The notes: generated by a model not told the origin, from the sequence alone. Positions 34,210 through 43,764 are shown, counted from the first letter of the stretch. The stretch is 64,000 bases of DNA from Mesorhizobium sp. 113-3-3 (GCF_016756495.1 NZ_AP023243.1:2236501-2300500); one strand, 5' to 3'. A program made the numbers and translations.

Positions 34210-34791
34210 ATGTTTTCCCGATTCTACGACCGGAGTTTCCTCCGCGTCATCTCAATGGCGATCACGCTCATGGGCGTCCTCGTCTTCTCGACCTCAGCCC
34301 TGCGGGCCCAGGAATACACCGCTCAGGAGATTATCGATTCCGGTCACAAGTTCTTCGGCGCGACATCGGGTGGGCTCGCCACCGTCGTCGAGAAGATCTT
34401 CGCCTCTTACGGCCTGCCCAATGGCTATCTACTGGGTGAGGAGGGTTCGGGCGCGCTGATCGGCGGCCTGACCTACGGCGAAGGCACGCTCTACACCAAG
34501 AATGCCGGCGACCACAAAGTGTTCTGGCAAGGCCCGTCGCTGGGCTGGGATTTCGGCGGCGAGGGGTCCCGGGTGATGATGCTGGTCTACAATCTCGACG
34601 ATGTCAGCAACCTCTACAACCGCTATGGCGGCGTCGCCGGTTCGGCCTATGTGGTGGCGGGTGTCGGTTTCAATGTGCTGAAGAACAACAATGTGCTTCT
34701 GGTGCCGATCCGCACCGGCGTCGGCGCCCGGCTCGGCGTCAATCTCGGCTATCTGAAACTGACCGAGCGGGCGACCTGGAATCCGTTCTAA
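34210..34791 (+). CDS. eipA: Envelope integrity protein EipA (DUF1134)
   Basis: A 193-residue periplasmic protein with the DUF1134 fold: signal peptide to about residue 33 (LMGVLVFSTSALRAQ), then YTAQEIIDSGHKFFG, GLATVVEKIFASYGLPNGYL and VGARLGVNLGYLKLTERATWNPF. The ATG at 34210 is favoured because GGAG-like sequence lies upstream, but an ATG at 34192 is in frame. EipA is needed for envelope integrity in Brucella. It sits next to chpT, strengthening the CtrA-regulon context. Confidence 0.92.
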   Translation: MFSRFYDRSFLRVISMAITLMGVLVFSTSALRAQEYTAQEIIDSGHKFFGATSGGLATVVEKIFASYGLPNGYLLGEEGSGALIGGLTYGEGTLYTKNAGDHKVFWQGPSLGWDFGGEGSRVMMLVYNLDDVSNLYNRYGGVAGSAYVVAGVGFNVLKNNNVLLVPIRTGVGARLGVNLGYLKLTERATWNPF

Positions 34792-34927
34792 AGTTCGACC
34801 CTTCGTGACCGCAATGCCAAGTTTTCGATGGGAATTGTAGGCCTGTGACCCTCCTCGCGCCGCGGCAAGCTCTTGCCGCAGCGCCGGATTTCCGCCATGC
34901 CAGTATGATGCGGTCCAGTTCCGGCGG

Positions 34928-36103
34928 TTGCCGCCGATAGCGGGTAGTCCTTTGGTTCAGTCGGTCCTGTTCTTTGCCCTCGGCTTTCTCTGTGCCGGCT
35001 TCCTGGCGCTGATGGTGGCGCCGGCCGTCTGGCGGCGTGCCGTCGCGTTGACCCGCAGGCGCATCGAGGCCTCCATCCCGCTGACGCAGAGCGAAATCCA
35101 GGCAGACAAGGACAGCATCCGGGCCGAGTACGCCATGACGACGCGCCGCCTCGAGATGAACGTCAAGGCGCTGCGCGAGAAAGCGGCCGAACAGCTCGTC
35201 GAGATCAATCGTGGCCGCGAGGCGTTGAAGGGGTTGGCGATCGAACGCACGGACAAGAACCACGCGCTCGCCGAACTCGGCGCCAAGAACGAAGCGCTGC
35301 GGCAGCGCGAAGAGGAACTGCATCAACTTTCGGAGCGTCACAAGGAAACCGAACGCAAGCTGGAGAAGCGGGCATTGGAGCTCGAAAAGCTGGAGCACAT
35401 GTACGACGATGCAAGTTTTTCTTCTTCCAACCGGCAGATCGAGCTCGTGGCGCGGGAGTCCGAATTGCAGAAGCTGGCCAGCGATATCGCGCTGCTGCGC
35501 GGCCAGCGCAAGGAAGCAGACCGGCGCCATCAGGAGATCGCGGCCGAAAGCAAGGCCGCGCGCGATGCGCTGAAGGCGGAGAAGAAAAGGGCGGCCGAAC
35601 TCGACAAGAAGGTGGAGCGGCTGCTGGCGACGCTCGCCGATCGCGAGGACAAGCTCGACCGCCGCGAAAAGGAATTGGCGCGGCTGCGCGAAAAGGCGAA
35701 GGCCGAGGATGGCGGACCGGCCTTGCGGCTGGTCGGCAAGCCCGATGAAGCGGGCAGGCATGACGAAGCCAGGCAGCGCGATGATCTGGACCAGGCGATC
35801 GCCAAGCTCGACAGCGACCGCGAGCGGCTGGAGGCCAGGCTGACGGCGCTGGCGCGCGAGAACAAGCGGCTCAAGGCGGATCTCGGCGCCATGGCATCGT
35901 CGGATACGGCCAATGGCAGCGCCGCGCTGCGCGAGCAGATGAACGAGCTGGCGGCTGAGGTCGTCCATCTGACGGCCAAGCTCGAGGGACCCGATTCCCC
36001 GATCGCCAAGGCGCTGGCGGCACCGCAGGACAGCCGATCCAATGGCGGCGATCGCAGCCTCGCCGACCGTGTGCGGGCCTTGCAGAAGGCGGACGCGAAC
36101 TGA
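34928..36103 (+). CDS. Coiled-coil membrane protein, unknown function
   Basis: Up to 391 residues. One N-terminal membrane helix (SVLFFALGFLCAGFLALMVAPAV without long flanks, residues 12-33) is followed by about 270 residues of almost continuous coiled coil rich in Glu, Arg, Lys and Ala, ending in a short low-complexity tail. The frame opens with TTG at 34928 or TTG at 34952; no ATG is available, so the start is uncertain. Topology suggests a cytoplasmic rod tethered to the inner membrane, a scaffold-like arrangement. It follows eipA by 136 bases on the same strand. Confidence 0.75.
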   Translation: MPPIAGSPLVQSVLFFALGFLCAGFLALMVAPAVWRRAVALTRRRIEASIPLTQSEIQADKDSIRAEYAMTTRRLEMNVKALREKAAEQLVEINRGREALKGLAIERTDKNHALAELGAKNEALRQREEELHQLSERHKETERKLEKRALELEKLEHMYDDASFSSSNRQIELVARESELQKLASDIALLRGQRKEADRRHQEIAAESKAARDALKAEKKRAAELDKKVERLLATLADREDKLDRREKELARLREKAKAEDGGPALRLVGKPDEAGRHDEARQRDDLDQAIAKLDSDRERLEARLTALARENKRLKADLGAMASSDTANGSAALREQMNELAAEVVHLTAKLEGPDSPIAKALAAPQDSRSNGGDRSLADRVRALQKADAN

Positions 36104-36125
36104 GGCGGGCGCGCCGCCGTCGCCC

Positions 36126-36923
36126 TTAACGATGCGAGAAGTGGTGCAGCGCGATGGCTGACGCTGCGGCGACGTTCAGGCTGTCGAAGCCTTTCGACAT
36201 GGTGATCCGCACGGTTTGCAGGCGCGCAAGCAGGCTTTCGGGCAGGCCTTCGCCCTCGGTGCCGAGATAGAGCGCCAGGCGCTCGGCGGGCCTTGCATCG
36301 CGGATGTCGATGCGTCCGCGCGGCGACAGGGCGAATTGTTCAAAGCGCCGTTCGGCGAGCATCGCGGTAAAGTCTGACGTGTCGGCGAAGGACGCAAACG
36401 GGATCTTGAGCGCGGCGCCGACCGAAACGCGGATCGCCTTGCGGTACAGCGGATCGCAGCATGTCGCGTCCATCAGCACCGCATCGGCGCCGAAGGCGGC
36501 GGCATTGCGGAAGATCGCGCCCATATTGTCGTGGTTGGCGATGCCGACGAGCACCACCACCAGAGCCTGGTCGGGCAAGGCATCCAGCAACGGCGCGGCC
36601 GCTTGCGGCGTCTCCTTACGGCCGATGGCCAGGATGCCGCGATGCATGTGGAAGCCGGCGATCGCGTCCATCACCGCTGAGGCGACGACGTAGACCGGCA
36701 GGTCCGCCGGCGCCTTGTGCAGGATGTCGTTCAGGCCGCCGAGCCGGTTTTCCAGGACAAGGACGGATTCGGCGCCGAAGCGGCCGGACGATAGAAGCAG
36801 GTCGAGAACCACTTTGCCTTCGGCGACGAAACGGCCTTGCCGGCCGGCAAGATCGCGTTCGCGGATATCGAGATAGGCGGCGACGCGCGAATCCCGTGGG
36901 TCGTCGATGCGAATTGGGTCCAT
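36126..36923 (-). CDS. TrmH/SpoU-family RNA 2'-O-methyltransferase
   Basis: A 265-residue SPOUT-class methyltransferase for rRNA or tRNA ribose. The N-terminal substrate-binding domain (FVAEGKVVLDLLL) is followed by the knot domain motifs GIANHDNMGAIFRNAAAFG, LYLGTEGEGLP and ITMSKGFDSLNVAAASAIAL, which bind S-adenosylmethionine. It converges with the coiled-coil gene. The exact RNA target is unknown. Confidence 0.92.
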   Translation of the reverse strand: MDPIRIDDPRDSRVAAYLDIRERDLAGRQGRFVAEGKVVLDLLLSSGRFGAESVLVLENRLGGLNDILHKAPADLPVYVVASAVMDAIAGFHMHRGILAIGRKETPQAAAPLLDALPDQALVVVLVGIANHDNMGAIFRNAAAFGADAVLMDATCCDPLYRKAIRVSVGAALKIPFASFADTSDFTAMLAERRFEQFALSPRGRIDIRDARPAERLALYLGTEGEGLPESLLARLQTVRITMSKGFDSLNVAAASAIALHHFSHR

Positions 36924-37026
36924 GTCCCGCGCTCAAATAGCGAGAGCGTGGTTCGTGCGTCGGGAGAGACGCACGACCCACGCTCTGGAAATCGTCAGCG
37001 AGGTAAACGGCCGCAGGAGCGTCCGG

Positions 37027-37395
37027 TCAAGTCCCGGCGCGGCGCAACCTCTGCGCCATCTGGGACAGATCCTCCTTGCCGGTGCCGAAAATACCATCCA
37101 GCACGACAAGCAGTTCGCGCACTGCGTCGGACTTGCAGGAGTAGTAGATCATCTGGCGGTCGCGGCGGGTTTCCACGAGGTCAAGCGCCCTCAGCTTGGC
37201 CAGATGCTGCGAGAGCGCGGACTGGCTGAGCATCACCTTGTCGGCGATGGCGCCGACCGACATTTCACCGTCGATCAGATAGCTCATAATCAGAAGCCGC
37301 TTTTCGTTGCCCATGAGCATCAAAAATTCGGCAGCAGATTCGGCGTTGGCGATTAGCTTTGTCGAGACCATGAATGCCCCATGCTGTTTGCTCAT
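37027..37395 (-). CDS. ArsR family regulator, NolR-like
   Basis: A 122-residue winged-helix repressor: FLMLMGNEKRLLIMSYL, IADKVMLSQSALSQHLAKL, and DRQMIYYSCKSDAV. The pattern resembles NolR of Sinorhizobium more than metal-sensing ArsR members, and the metal-binding ELCVCDL motif is missing. An ATG at 37371 is an alternative start. The AT-rich upstream space (37396-37526) presumably carries its promoter. The HugZ-like gene precedes it on the same strand. Targets unknown. Confidence 0.85.
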   Translation of the reverse strand: MSKQHGAFMVSTKLIANAESAAEFLMLMGNEKRLLIMSYLIDGEMSVGAIADKVMLSQSALSQHLAKLRALDLVETRRDRQMIYYSCKSDAVRELLVVLDGIFGTGKEDLSQMAQRLRRAGT

Positions 37396-37526
37396 CGAGG
37401 CGCCATGGGGGCAATGGTGCCTGAATCCATAAATTCACTTGCGAAAGGCCACTGACGAGTCAGCGCCATCTCTGAAGGGTAGAACATTTCTTTCAAATCT
37501 CAAGTGTTGCTTTTGATCAAATGCAA

Positions 37527-38306
37527 TTAAGTTTCATTATTTGTCTGCCCAGCGGCTCGGCCGGCCCTAGCCATTTCGACCAGAACGGGCCGCAATTCCC
37601 GTGCCGCTACCAGAGGTTGTGGAAAGAATACCCGGCAAACATTGTCTCCCGACAGCAGATCCATGCCGTCGGCGTCCAACCCGGCGATGCTCCAGCCATC
37701 ACCATATGCCCCAGCGTAATAATGCGCGTAAACGGCGATCGCGTCCAGATGGTTCGCGTTCATGTGCTCGACGGCGGGTTGTTCGCTCGCCGCAAGCTCT
37801 TCCACGATGGGGCCGACGGAGACGAGATCGGAGCGATCGAGCAGATAGGCCTTGCCGAAGCCGCCATTGAGGCTGGCGCGCTGTGGCTCGAGGCGAAAGA
37901 TCGAGAAGTCGCCGAGCCCGGCATAGAGGCTCGCCTTCGGATTGCGGTTGAGATAGCGGCGCTGGGCACGAGCATGCGCCTCAGAGCCACGCTCGAGCCG
38001 CGATGCCTGGCAGATCAGCGACAGGCGCGGATGCGCCAGCGGGTCGCCCTTGCCGGGCTCGCCGAGCAGGAGGGAACAGCGTGGATCGGCAAGCATGGCG
38101 GGCGTGTGCGCCGAGAGCATCGAAACCAGGATCAGCGGCGCGCCGTCGATGTCGGTGGCGACACCAACCCGGCTCGCCAGCGGTGACCCGGTCTGCGGTT
38201 CCAGCACCGCCAGGGCGCCGAAGCGAGCGCTGCGCAGAAGCGTCTTCGCCAACCGGATCGCCTCGGCGTCGGTCTGGCGGATCACGTCCTTCTTTCGATC
38301 GTCCAA
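37527..38306 (-). CDS. HugZ-like pyridoxamine-phosphate-oxidase-fold protein with DUF2470
   Basis: A 259-residue protein with an N-terminal flavin/haem-binding split-barrel (LRSARFGALAVLEPQTG; DGAPLILVSMLSAHT) and a C-terminal DUF2470 domain (MNANHLDAIAVYAHYYAG). This order is that of HugZ-type haem-degrading or haem-storage proteins. Its start appears to be TTG at 38306, with AGGACGGG upstream; no ATG is available. No haem or iron gene is adjacent, so haem use is an inference from family. Confidence 0.85.
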   Translation of the reverse strand: MDDRKKDVIRQTDAEAIRLAKTLLRSARFGALAVLEPQTGSPLASRVGVATDIDGAPLILVSMLSAHTPAMLADPRCSLLLGEPGKGDPLAHPRLSLICQASRLERGSEAHARAQRRYLNRNPKASLYAGLGDFSIFRLEPQRASLNGGFGKAYLLDRSDLVSVGPIVEELAASEQPAVEHMNANHLDAIAVYAHYYAGAYGDGWSIAGLDADGMDLLSGDNVCRVFFPQPLVAARELRPVLVEMARAGRAAGQTNNET

Positions 38307-38422
38307 GGGTCCCGTCCTGCTAAGTTGATTTTTCTATTCCACTTATCAGGCGATGATGCCGGTCTTGGCAAGCACTCTATGCAAATCACCCGGAGCCGCA
38401 TCGCACTTCCAAGGTGACTGTA

Positions 38423-39184
38423 CTACTTCGGCGCCATGCGGATGGCGCCGTCGAGGCGGATGGTTTCGCCGTTCAGCATCTGGTTTTCGATGATGTGCAG
38501 GGCAAGTGCCGCATATTCGGATGGTTCACCGAGGCGGGACGGGAAGGGAACGGCGGCGCCCAGCGAATCCTGCACCTCCTGCGGCATGCCGGCCATCATC
38601 GGTGTCTTGAAGATGCCGGGTGCGATGGTGCAGACGCGGATGCCGGAACGGGCAAGGTCGCGCGCCACCGGCAGCGTCATGCCGACCACGCCCCCCTTCG
38701 AGGCGGAATAGGCGGCCTGGCCGATCTGGCCGTCATAGGCGGCGACCGAAGCGGTGTTGACGATGACGCCACGCTCGCCGCCCAACAGCGGCTCGAGCCT
38801 GGCGGCGCGGTCGGCGACCAGGCGGATCATGTTGAAGGTGCCGATCAGATTGACTTCGATCACCTTGCGGTATTGATCGAGCGGATGCGGCCCGTCCTTG
38901 CCGACCGTCTTCACGCCAATGGCGATGCCGGCGCAATTGACCAGCAGGCGCGGCTCGCCCAGCCTGCTCGCCGTCTCGGCGAGGGCCGCGGTGCCGCTGT
39001 CGGCGCTACTGACGTCGCATTGGACGGCAATGCCGCCGATTTCGGCCGCGACCTTGGCGGCGCGGTCGATGCCGACATCGAAGATGGCGACGCGGGCGCC
39101 CTTGGCGGCAAGCGCACGCGCCGTTGCCTCGCCAAGGCCGGAGCCGCCGCCGGTGACGATCGCGATCTGGCCGTTGGGGTTCAT
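38423..39184 (-). CDS. SDR 3-hydroxyacyl-CoA dehydrogenase-like
   Basis: A 253-residue short-chain dehydrogenase resembling type-2 hydroxyacyl-CoA dehydrogenases. The nucleotide motif is GGGSGLG near residue 12, catalytic Ser in [13 protein letters not shown] and the YSASK pair (Tyr/Lys) follows. The C-terminal end [15 protein letters not shown] is typical of this subgroup. It probably acts in fatty-acid or branched-chain amino-acid degradation. It stands alone between HugZ-like and GNAT genes, all minus strand. Confidence 0.92.
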   Translation of the reverse strand: MNPNGQIAIVTGGGSGLGEATARALAAKGARVAIFDVGIDRAAKVAAEIGGIAVQCDVSSADSGTAALAETASRLGEPRLLVNCAGIAIGVKTVGKDGPHPLDQYRKVIEVNLIGTFNMIRLVADRAARLEPLLGGERGVIVNTASVAAYDGQIGQAAYSASKGGVVGMTLPVARDLARSGIRVCTIAPGIFKTPMMAGMPQEVQDSLGAAVPFPSRLGEPSEYAALALHIIENQMLNGETIRLDGAIRMAPK

Positions 39185-39313
39185 GGCGTCATCCTCTCCC
39201 GGAGCAATTCATCATTTCACGAAAGCGCCGAACAGTTTCACATCTTCCTGGAATTGCTCCAAGGAAGCAGGGACGGATCAGGCCCGGATCGGCGGTCAAG
39301 GTCAAGCCATCGG

Positions 39314-39838
39314 CTAGACGTGCTCGGCGATCCTGGCCTGGCTGGCATGGCCAACCTCGCCCGTGAGCCTGGCGACCGCGCCCGGCGTGATCTCGTGCGA
39401 CAAAAGGCGGTCTAGATCGACAGGGCGCGGCATCGAGATCTGGCCGCGCGGGATGCGCTTGAAACCGAGCGGCCCGTAATAGGGCTCGTCGCCGACCAGT
39501 ATGACGGCCGGCGCGCCGACCTTTGCCGCCGCTTCGAGCGCGATCGCCACCAGCCGGCGGCCGATGCCGAGATTCTTGAAGGCCGGCCGCACGGCGAGCG
39601 GTCCGAGCATCAACGCGCGGCCGGCGCCGGCGGCGATGCGGGTCATGCGCACCGAGGCGACGACGAGATCGCCGTCGACCGCTACATAGGACAGCGCGCG
39701 CTCGTGGCCGCCGGCTTCGCGGATCTTGTAGGCGGCCAGCACGAAGCGGCCGGGCCCGAAGGCCTCGTCATTGATGGCTTCGATTTCAGGGTCGTGCGCC
39801 GGAGTTTCCGGCAGGTATTTCACGTCGGCAAGGCTCAT
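39314..39838 (-). CDS. GNAT family N-acetyltransferase
   Basis: A 174-residue acetyltransferase, start at the ATG at 39838 (MSLADVKYLPETPAHD). The acetyl-CoA loop is GPLAVRPAFKNLGIGRRLVAIAL, and the later VGDEPYYGPLGFKRI is typical of YhbS-type GNAT proteins. The open frame upstream has no support. Substrate unknown. Divergent from the glutathione-reductase gene across 272 bases. Confidence 0.9.
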   Translation of the reverse strand: MSLADVKYLPETPAHDPEIEAINDEAFGPGRFVLAAYKIREAGGHERALSYVAVDGDLVVASVRMTRIAAGAGRALMLGPLAVRPAFKNLGIGRRLVAIALEAAAKVGAPAVILVGDEPYYGPLGFKRIPRGQISMPRPVDLDRLLSHEITPGAVARLTGEVGHASQARIAEHV

Positions 39839-40110
39839 GGTCTTTGCGTTCCGGTCAGGAGGAAAGGTTGCTGCAAACGGCAGCATTCGCCAGTCAGCGC
39901 TTCATCAAGCGCGGGCGCCCTTTCGTCGTCGGTCAAACCGGATCAAAGCAAAGTCGAACATGCGGAGTGTCCGCTAGCATCAATTTTCGGCCGCCGCAAT
40001 TGGCCGTTTTAATCCGCCGTCTCTGTCAAGTGACGGTCTGTTCAGCACCTGACGTCTTCGGCAGGGCGAGCTTGCGCCTAAATTGGAAGAAAGGACGCAA
40101 GGAGATTTGC

Positions 40111-41094
40111 ATGGGATTGCTGGTCGAAGGCCGATGGCAGGATCGCTGGTATGATACGGCGGACAATGGCGGCAGGTTCGTGCGGACGCAGTCGCAGTGG
40201 CGCGACTGGGTCACCGTTGATGGAGCACCGGCCGAAGGCCGGACGCGCGGCTTCAAGGCCGAGCCCGGGCGCTACCATCTCTATGTCTCGCTCGCCTGTC
40301 CCTGGGCGCACCGGACGCTGATCTTTCGCGCGCTGAAGGGGCTGGAAGACATCATCTCCGTCTCGGTCGTGCATCATTTCATGGGCGCCAACGGCTGGAC
40401 GTTCCTGGCCGAGGACGGCGCCACGGGCGACACGCTTTACGGGCTGGATTTCCTGCATCAGATCTATGCCAAGGCCGATCCCGGCTATTCCGGCCGGGTG
40501 ACGGTGCCGGTGCTTTGGGACAAGAAGGAGCAGACCATCGTCTCCAACGAGTCTTCCGAGATCATCCGGATGCTCAATTCGGCGTTCGACGCATGGGGCG
40601 ATGCAAGCCTCGACTTCTATCCCGAGCACCTGCGCAGCCAGATCGATCGTATCAACGCGCTGGTCTATCCCGCGGTCAACAACGGCGTCTACCGCGCCGG
40701 CTTCGCCACCACGCAGCGTGCCTATGAGGAGGCGTTCGGCGAATTGTTCTCGGCGCTGGACAGGCTGGAGGAGCGGCTGTCAAAACAGCGCTATCTCGTC
40801 GGCGACCGCATCACCGAGGCCGACTGGCGGCTGTTCACCACGCTGGTGCGCTTCGATCCGGTCTATGTGGGCCATTTCAAGTGCAATCTGCGGCGCATCG
40901 CCGACTATCCGAACCTGTCGAACTATCTGCGCGACCTCTATCAGGTGCCTGGTGTCGCCGCGACCGTGAACCTGCATCACATCAAGGCGCATTATTACGG
41001 CAGCCACGAGACGATCAATCCGACGCGGATCGTGCCGGTCGGGCCGGAACTGGACTATGGCGCGCCGCATGACCGGGAGCAGTTCGCGATCTGA
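40111..41094 (+). CDS. Glutathionyl-hydroquinone reductase (Xi-class GST)
   Basis: A 327-residue glutathione transferase of the YqjG/PcpF type that removes glutathione from quinone conjugates. The catalytic cysteine is in SLACPWAHRT. The thioredoxin-like domain (VPVLWDKKEQTIVSNESSE) is followed by the helical domain (LVGDRITEADWRLFTTLVRFD) and the Xi-class end (HYYGSHETINPTRIVPVGP). An AAGGAG ribosome site lies seven bases before the ATG at 40111; longer upstream frames are spurious. Functionally it echoes the quinone reductase/HxlR pair at 29517-30931. Confidence 0.93.
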   Translation: MGLLVEGRWQDRWYDTADNGGRFVRTQSQWRDWVTVDGAPAEGRTRGFKAEPGRYHLYVSLACPWAHRTLIFRALKGLEDIISVSVVHHFMGANGWTFLAEDGATGDTLYGLDFLHQIYAKADPGYSGRVTVPVLWDKKEQTIVSNESSEIIRMLNSAFDAWGDASLDFYPEHLRSQIDRINALVYPAVNNGVYRAGFATTQRAYEEAFGELFSALDRLEERLSKQRYLVGDRITEADWRLFTTLVRFDPVYVGHFKCNLRRIADYPNLSNYLRDLYQVPGVAATVNLHHIKAHYYGSHETINPTRIVPVGPELDYGAPHDREQFAI

Positions 41095-41107
41095 AATCGC
41101 CGAGACT

Positions 41108-41587
41108 TTACCGGAAGGTCTCGGCATTCACGCGAGCCTGTCTGGCAAGCTCCGCTTTCAGGAAATTCTTGCCCATGCGGCTCGAGTAGCCCAGGGCGTT
41201 GAGAGCGAAAACCATGAGCCCGGCAAACAGCAGGACGAAAACCCAGACGAGAGCAGGCATGGTATTGCTTCCCGGCATGGCGCCGCCCGCAACAGCAAGG
41301 CCGACGAGCATCAGTGAAAGCAGGCACGAGACCAGAGACGAAAACAGCGTTATCTTCCAATATTCGTCTCGATTGAAAAGCCGAAGGTTCCTGTTGATGA
41401 ATTTGTAGGAGGCGAAAGAGGTCGAACCAAACGTGATGGCGAAGCCGCTTGCATGGCCGAAACTGTCCGGCAGCGAAGGAAAGACCATCGCCACGCCGAT
41501 AAACACAACGGTCAAGCCCACCATCATAAGACTATAAAAGCCGACATAGGGCCAGACGCTCACTGATTTTACTTGTTCGACATCCAT
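41108..41587 (-). CDS. Small four-helix membrane protein (possibly ABZJ_00895 family)
   Basis: A 159-residue inner-membrane protein with four hydrophobic segments (residues 12-34, 43-58, 77-97, 108-130). The central part FGSTSFASYKFINRNLRLFNRDEYWK resembles in pattern, though I quote it only as a short loop between helices 2 and 3, the small membrane proteins annotated as ABZJ_00895 family. No function is known for that family. It converges with the glutathionyl-hydroquinone reductase gene. Confidence 0.65.
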   Translation of the reverse strand: MDVEQVKSVSVWPYVGFYSLMMVGLTVVFIGVAMVFPSLPDSFGHASGFAITFGSTSFASYKFINRNLRLFNRDEYWKITLFSSLVSCLLSLMLVGLAVAGGAMPGSNTMPALVWVFVLLFAGLMVFALNALGYSSRMGKNFLKAELARQARVNAETFR

Positions 41588-41653
41588 GGAATCGCCCCCC
41601 GTATATTTTCCTGATCAATATAGCTCGGAACTTTTTTAACAGCCAAGACGAGC

Positions 41654-42148
41654 TTACCAATAGGGCGACGGGGGTTCCTCGCCAAAAACCTCGGCGATGC
41701 GCCGCAGCGTTGCCGGCGTCGTGTCCCTGGGCAAGCGATCCAGCGGGAAGAAGCCGGCCTCGGCGATCTCGTGGTCGGGCAGCTTCGGCGTGGTCTGACT
41801 GAACTGCTCGATGAGATAGAAGCCGACATGGTCGCGTCGGCTGGAGCGACGGTTGAAGTGCATCGACTTCAGCGCCGCGGGGGCGGTCAGCGCGATGTTG
41901 CCTTCCTCGGCGAGTTCGCGCGCCAGCGCCTCGGCCAGCGTTTCTCCGACCTCGACGCCGCCGCCGGGAAGCTGCCAGCCGGGCACATAGGTGTGGCGGA
42001 TGAGGAAGACGGAATTCGTCGCGGTGTCATGGACGAGGCCGCGCACGCCGAGGGTCATTGGCCGCCGCAGCACGAAATAAAGATGGAACAGCCGGGCCCG
42101 CAAACCCGGCCAGCCGGTCTGGCGGAAGGTGTCTTCCGGGTTTGCCAT
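41654..42148 (-). CDS. Nudix hydrolase
   Basis: A 164-residue pyrophosphohydrolase. The Nudix box is complete: GGGVEVGETLAEALARELA with the REx2EE catalytic helix ending LAEEGNI. The N-terminal arm is basic. It cleaves nucleoside diphosphate-linked compounds; the substrate cannot be told. It is divergent from the metallophosphoesterase gene with a 65-base gap. Confidence 0.92.
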   Translation of the reverse strand: MANPEDTFRQTGWPGLRARLFHLYFVLRRPMTLGVRGLVHDTATNSVFLIRHTYVPGWQLPGGGVEVGETLAEALARELAEEGNIALTAPAALKSMHFNRRSSRRDHVGFYLIEQFSQTTPKLPDHEIAEAGFFPLDRLPRDTTPATLRRIAEVFGEEPPSPYW

Positions 42149-42213
42149 CAGGTGCGAAACCGGTAAGGAAACCTTGAGTGGAAAGCCGGGCGCTGGTCGC
42201 CTATGAGGGATGG

Positions 42214-43143
42214 ATGTTCAGGCTCGCGCATATTTCCGATGTCCATCTGGGGCCGCTCCCCGATGTATCCTATCGCGATCTCGCCTCCAAGCGCGTGCTC
42301 GGCTACGTCAACTGGCAACGCAATCGCCGGCGTCACATGCATGACGCGGTCATCGACGCCATCACCGCCGACATCAAGGCGCAGAACCCGGACCACCTCG
42401 CCGTCACCGGCGACCTCGTCAATCTGGCGCTCGACGGCGAGATCGAGATGGCCAAGCACTGGCTGGAGACGCTGGGATCGCCGCATGATGTTTCCGTGGT
42501 TCCGGGAAACCACGATGCCTACGTGCCAGGCGCGTTCGACAAGGTCTGCCGCTCATGGGCGGCCTGGATGAGCGGCGACGGCGTCAACACGCCGGTCGAC
42601 CGCAACGCGTTTCCCTATCTGCGCGTGCGCGGCGATGTCGCGCTGATCGGCGTCTCGACGGCGCGCGCCACGGCGCCCTTCATGGCCAATGGTTTTTTCA
42701 TGGAAGGGCAGGCGGAGCGGCTCGGCAAGATCCTGCGAGACACAGGCGGGCAGGGCCTGTTTCGCGCTATCATGATCCACCATCCGCCGGTGCGCGGCGC
42801 CGTCTCGCAGCACAAGCGGCTGTTCGGCATCGCCCGCTTCCATAAGGTCATTCGCAAGAACGGTGCGGAACTCATCCTGCACGGTCATTCGCATCTGCCG
42901 TCGCTGTTCCAGATCGGGCCGCGCGGCACCAAGGTTCCGGTGGTCGGCGTCGCCGCCGCCGGCCAGGCGCCGGGCGGCAAGCATCCGGCGGCCCAGTACA
43001 ATCTGTTCGATATCGATGGCGAAAAGGGCAATTGGCGCATCCGCCTGACGCGGCGCGGCCTGACCGGGCCGGCTATACCGCCAGCCGATCTGCAGACGAT
43101 GGAACTGGGTGTGGAGGCCAGCGCTGCTATGGCCGCAGGCTGA
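42214..43143 (+). CDS. Calcineurin-like metallophosphoesterase
   Basis: A 309-residue phosphoesterase starting MFRLAHISDVHLGPLP. Metal-binding motifs appear in order: ISDVHLG, AVTGDLVN, VVPGNHDAY, and later IMIHHPPV and LHGHSHLPS. It belongs to the CpdA-like group acting on cyclic nucleotides or other phosphodiesters, but specificity is unknown. A GTG/TTG at 42178 would extend it by 12 residues without support. Its last 17 bases overlap the convergent gene at 43127. Confidence 0.92.
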   Translation: MFRLAHISDVHLGPLPDVSYRDLASKRVLGYVNWQRNRRRHMHDAVIDAITADIKAQNPDHLAVTGDLVNLALDGEIEMAKHWLETLGSPHDVSVVPGNHDAYVPGAFDKVCRSWAAWMSGDGVNTPVDRNAFPYLRVRGDVALIGVSTARATAPFMANGFFMEGQAERLGKILRDTGGQGLFRAIMIHHPPVRGAVSQHKRLFGIARFHKVIRKNGAELILHGHSHLPSLFQIGPRGTKVPVVGVAAAGQAPGGKHPAAQYNLFDIDGEKGNWRIRLTRRGLTGPAIPPADLQTMELGVEASAAMAAG

Positions 43144-43741
43144 ACACCATCGCCACGAGGCGGTCCCAGAACAGGGCGACCGACACCGCCAGGCCGACCA
43201 GCGCGCCGGCGGCGACCAGGCCAAGGCCTGACAGGAAGGCCGACCAGCCGTTGCCGCGTTGCGGCGATCGCAGCGGCGGCTCGGCCTCCGCCACCTCGGC
43301 ACGCCTCATCCCCGCGACAGCCGGCTCGACCCCACCCTCCATCATCCTCTGGCGCTCGACGATGCGCTCGGCGACATAGCGCGTCACGGAATCGACAACC
43401 GGCTTCATCTCGGTCGATTCGGCAAGCACCACGCGGCCGATGCGGGTGTCCTTGAGGAATCGGTAGGTGCGGCGGTCGCGCCCCATGGCGACATGGCTGA
43501 CGGCATCGATCCAGAGGCGCGGTTGCAGCCCCGCCGAAACGACGAAGTCGAAATTGTCCATGTCGGCAGGCACGTCGGCAAAAACGGGTGCAAGTTCGGC
43601 GGCCAGCAGATCGAGACGCATGCGATGCGCCTCGCGCATGTCGACGACGACGTCGTCGCGGTCGGCGAAGGCGTTCTTCACATCACGGATGGCATCGGAC
43701 AGTTTTCTTGACGGATCGATCTTTTCGCCTGCGTCCTTCAT
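43127..43741 (-). CDS. Tail-anchored protein of unknown function with CtrA-type promoter
   Basis: A 204-residue protein starting at the ATG at 43741 (MKDAGEKIDPSRKLSDAI); the longer frame crosses the promoter. The main part is a soluble domain (MRLDLLAAELAPVFADVP; DFVVSAGLQPRLWIDAVSHV; RTYRFLKDTRIGRVVLAES), then a variable linker and one C-terminal membrane helix (LGLVAAGALVGLAVSVALFW), so it is probably tail-anchored facing the cytoplasm. A perfect CtrA box lies 24 bases upstream, which implies cell-cycle control. I recognise no family name. Confidence 0.82.
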   Translation of the reverse strand: MKDAGEKIDPSRKLSDAIRDVKNAFADRDDVVVDMREAHRMRLDLLAAELAPVFADVPADMDNFDFVVSAGLQPRLWIDAVSHVAMGRDRRTYRFLKDTRIGRVVLAESTEMKPVVDSVTRYVAERIVERQRMMEGGVEPAVAGMRRAEVAEAEPPLRSPQRGNGWSAFLSGLGLVAAGALVGLAVSVALFWDRLVAMVFSLRP

Positions 43742-43764
43742 CGGCGTCAGCCTCGCGGGTTTGG

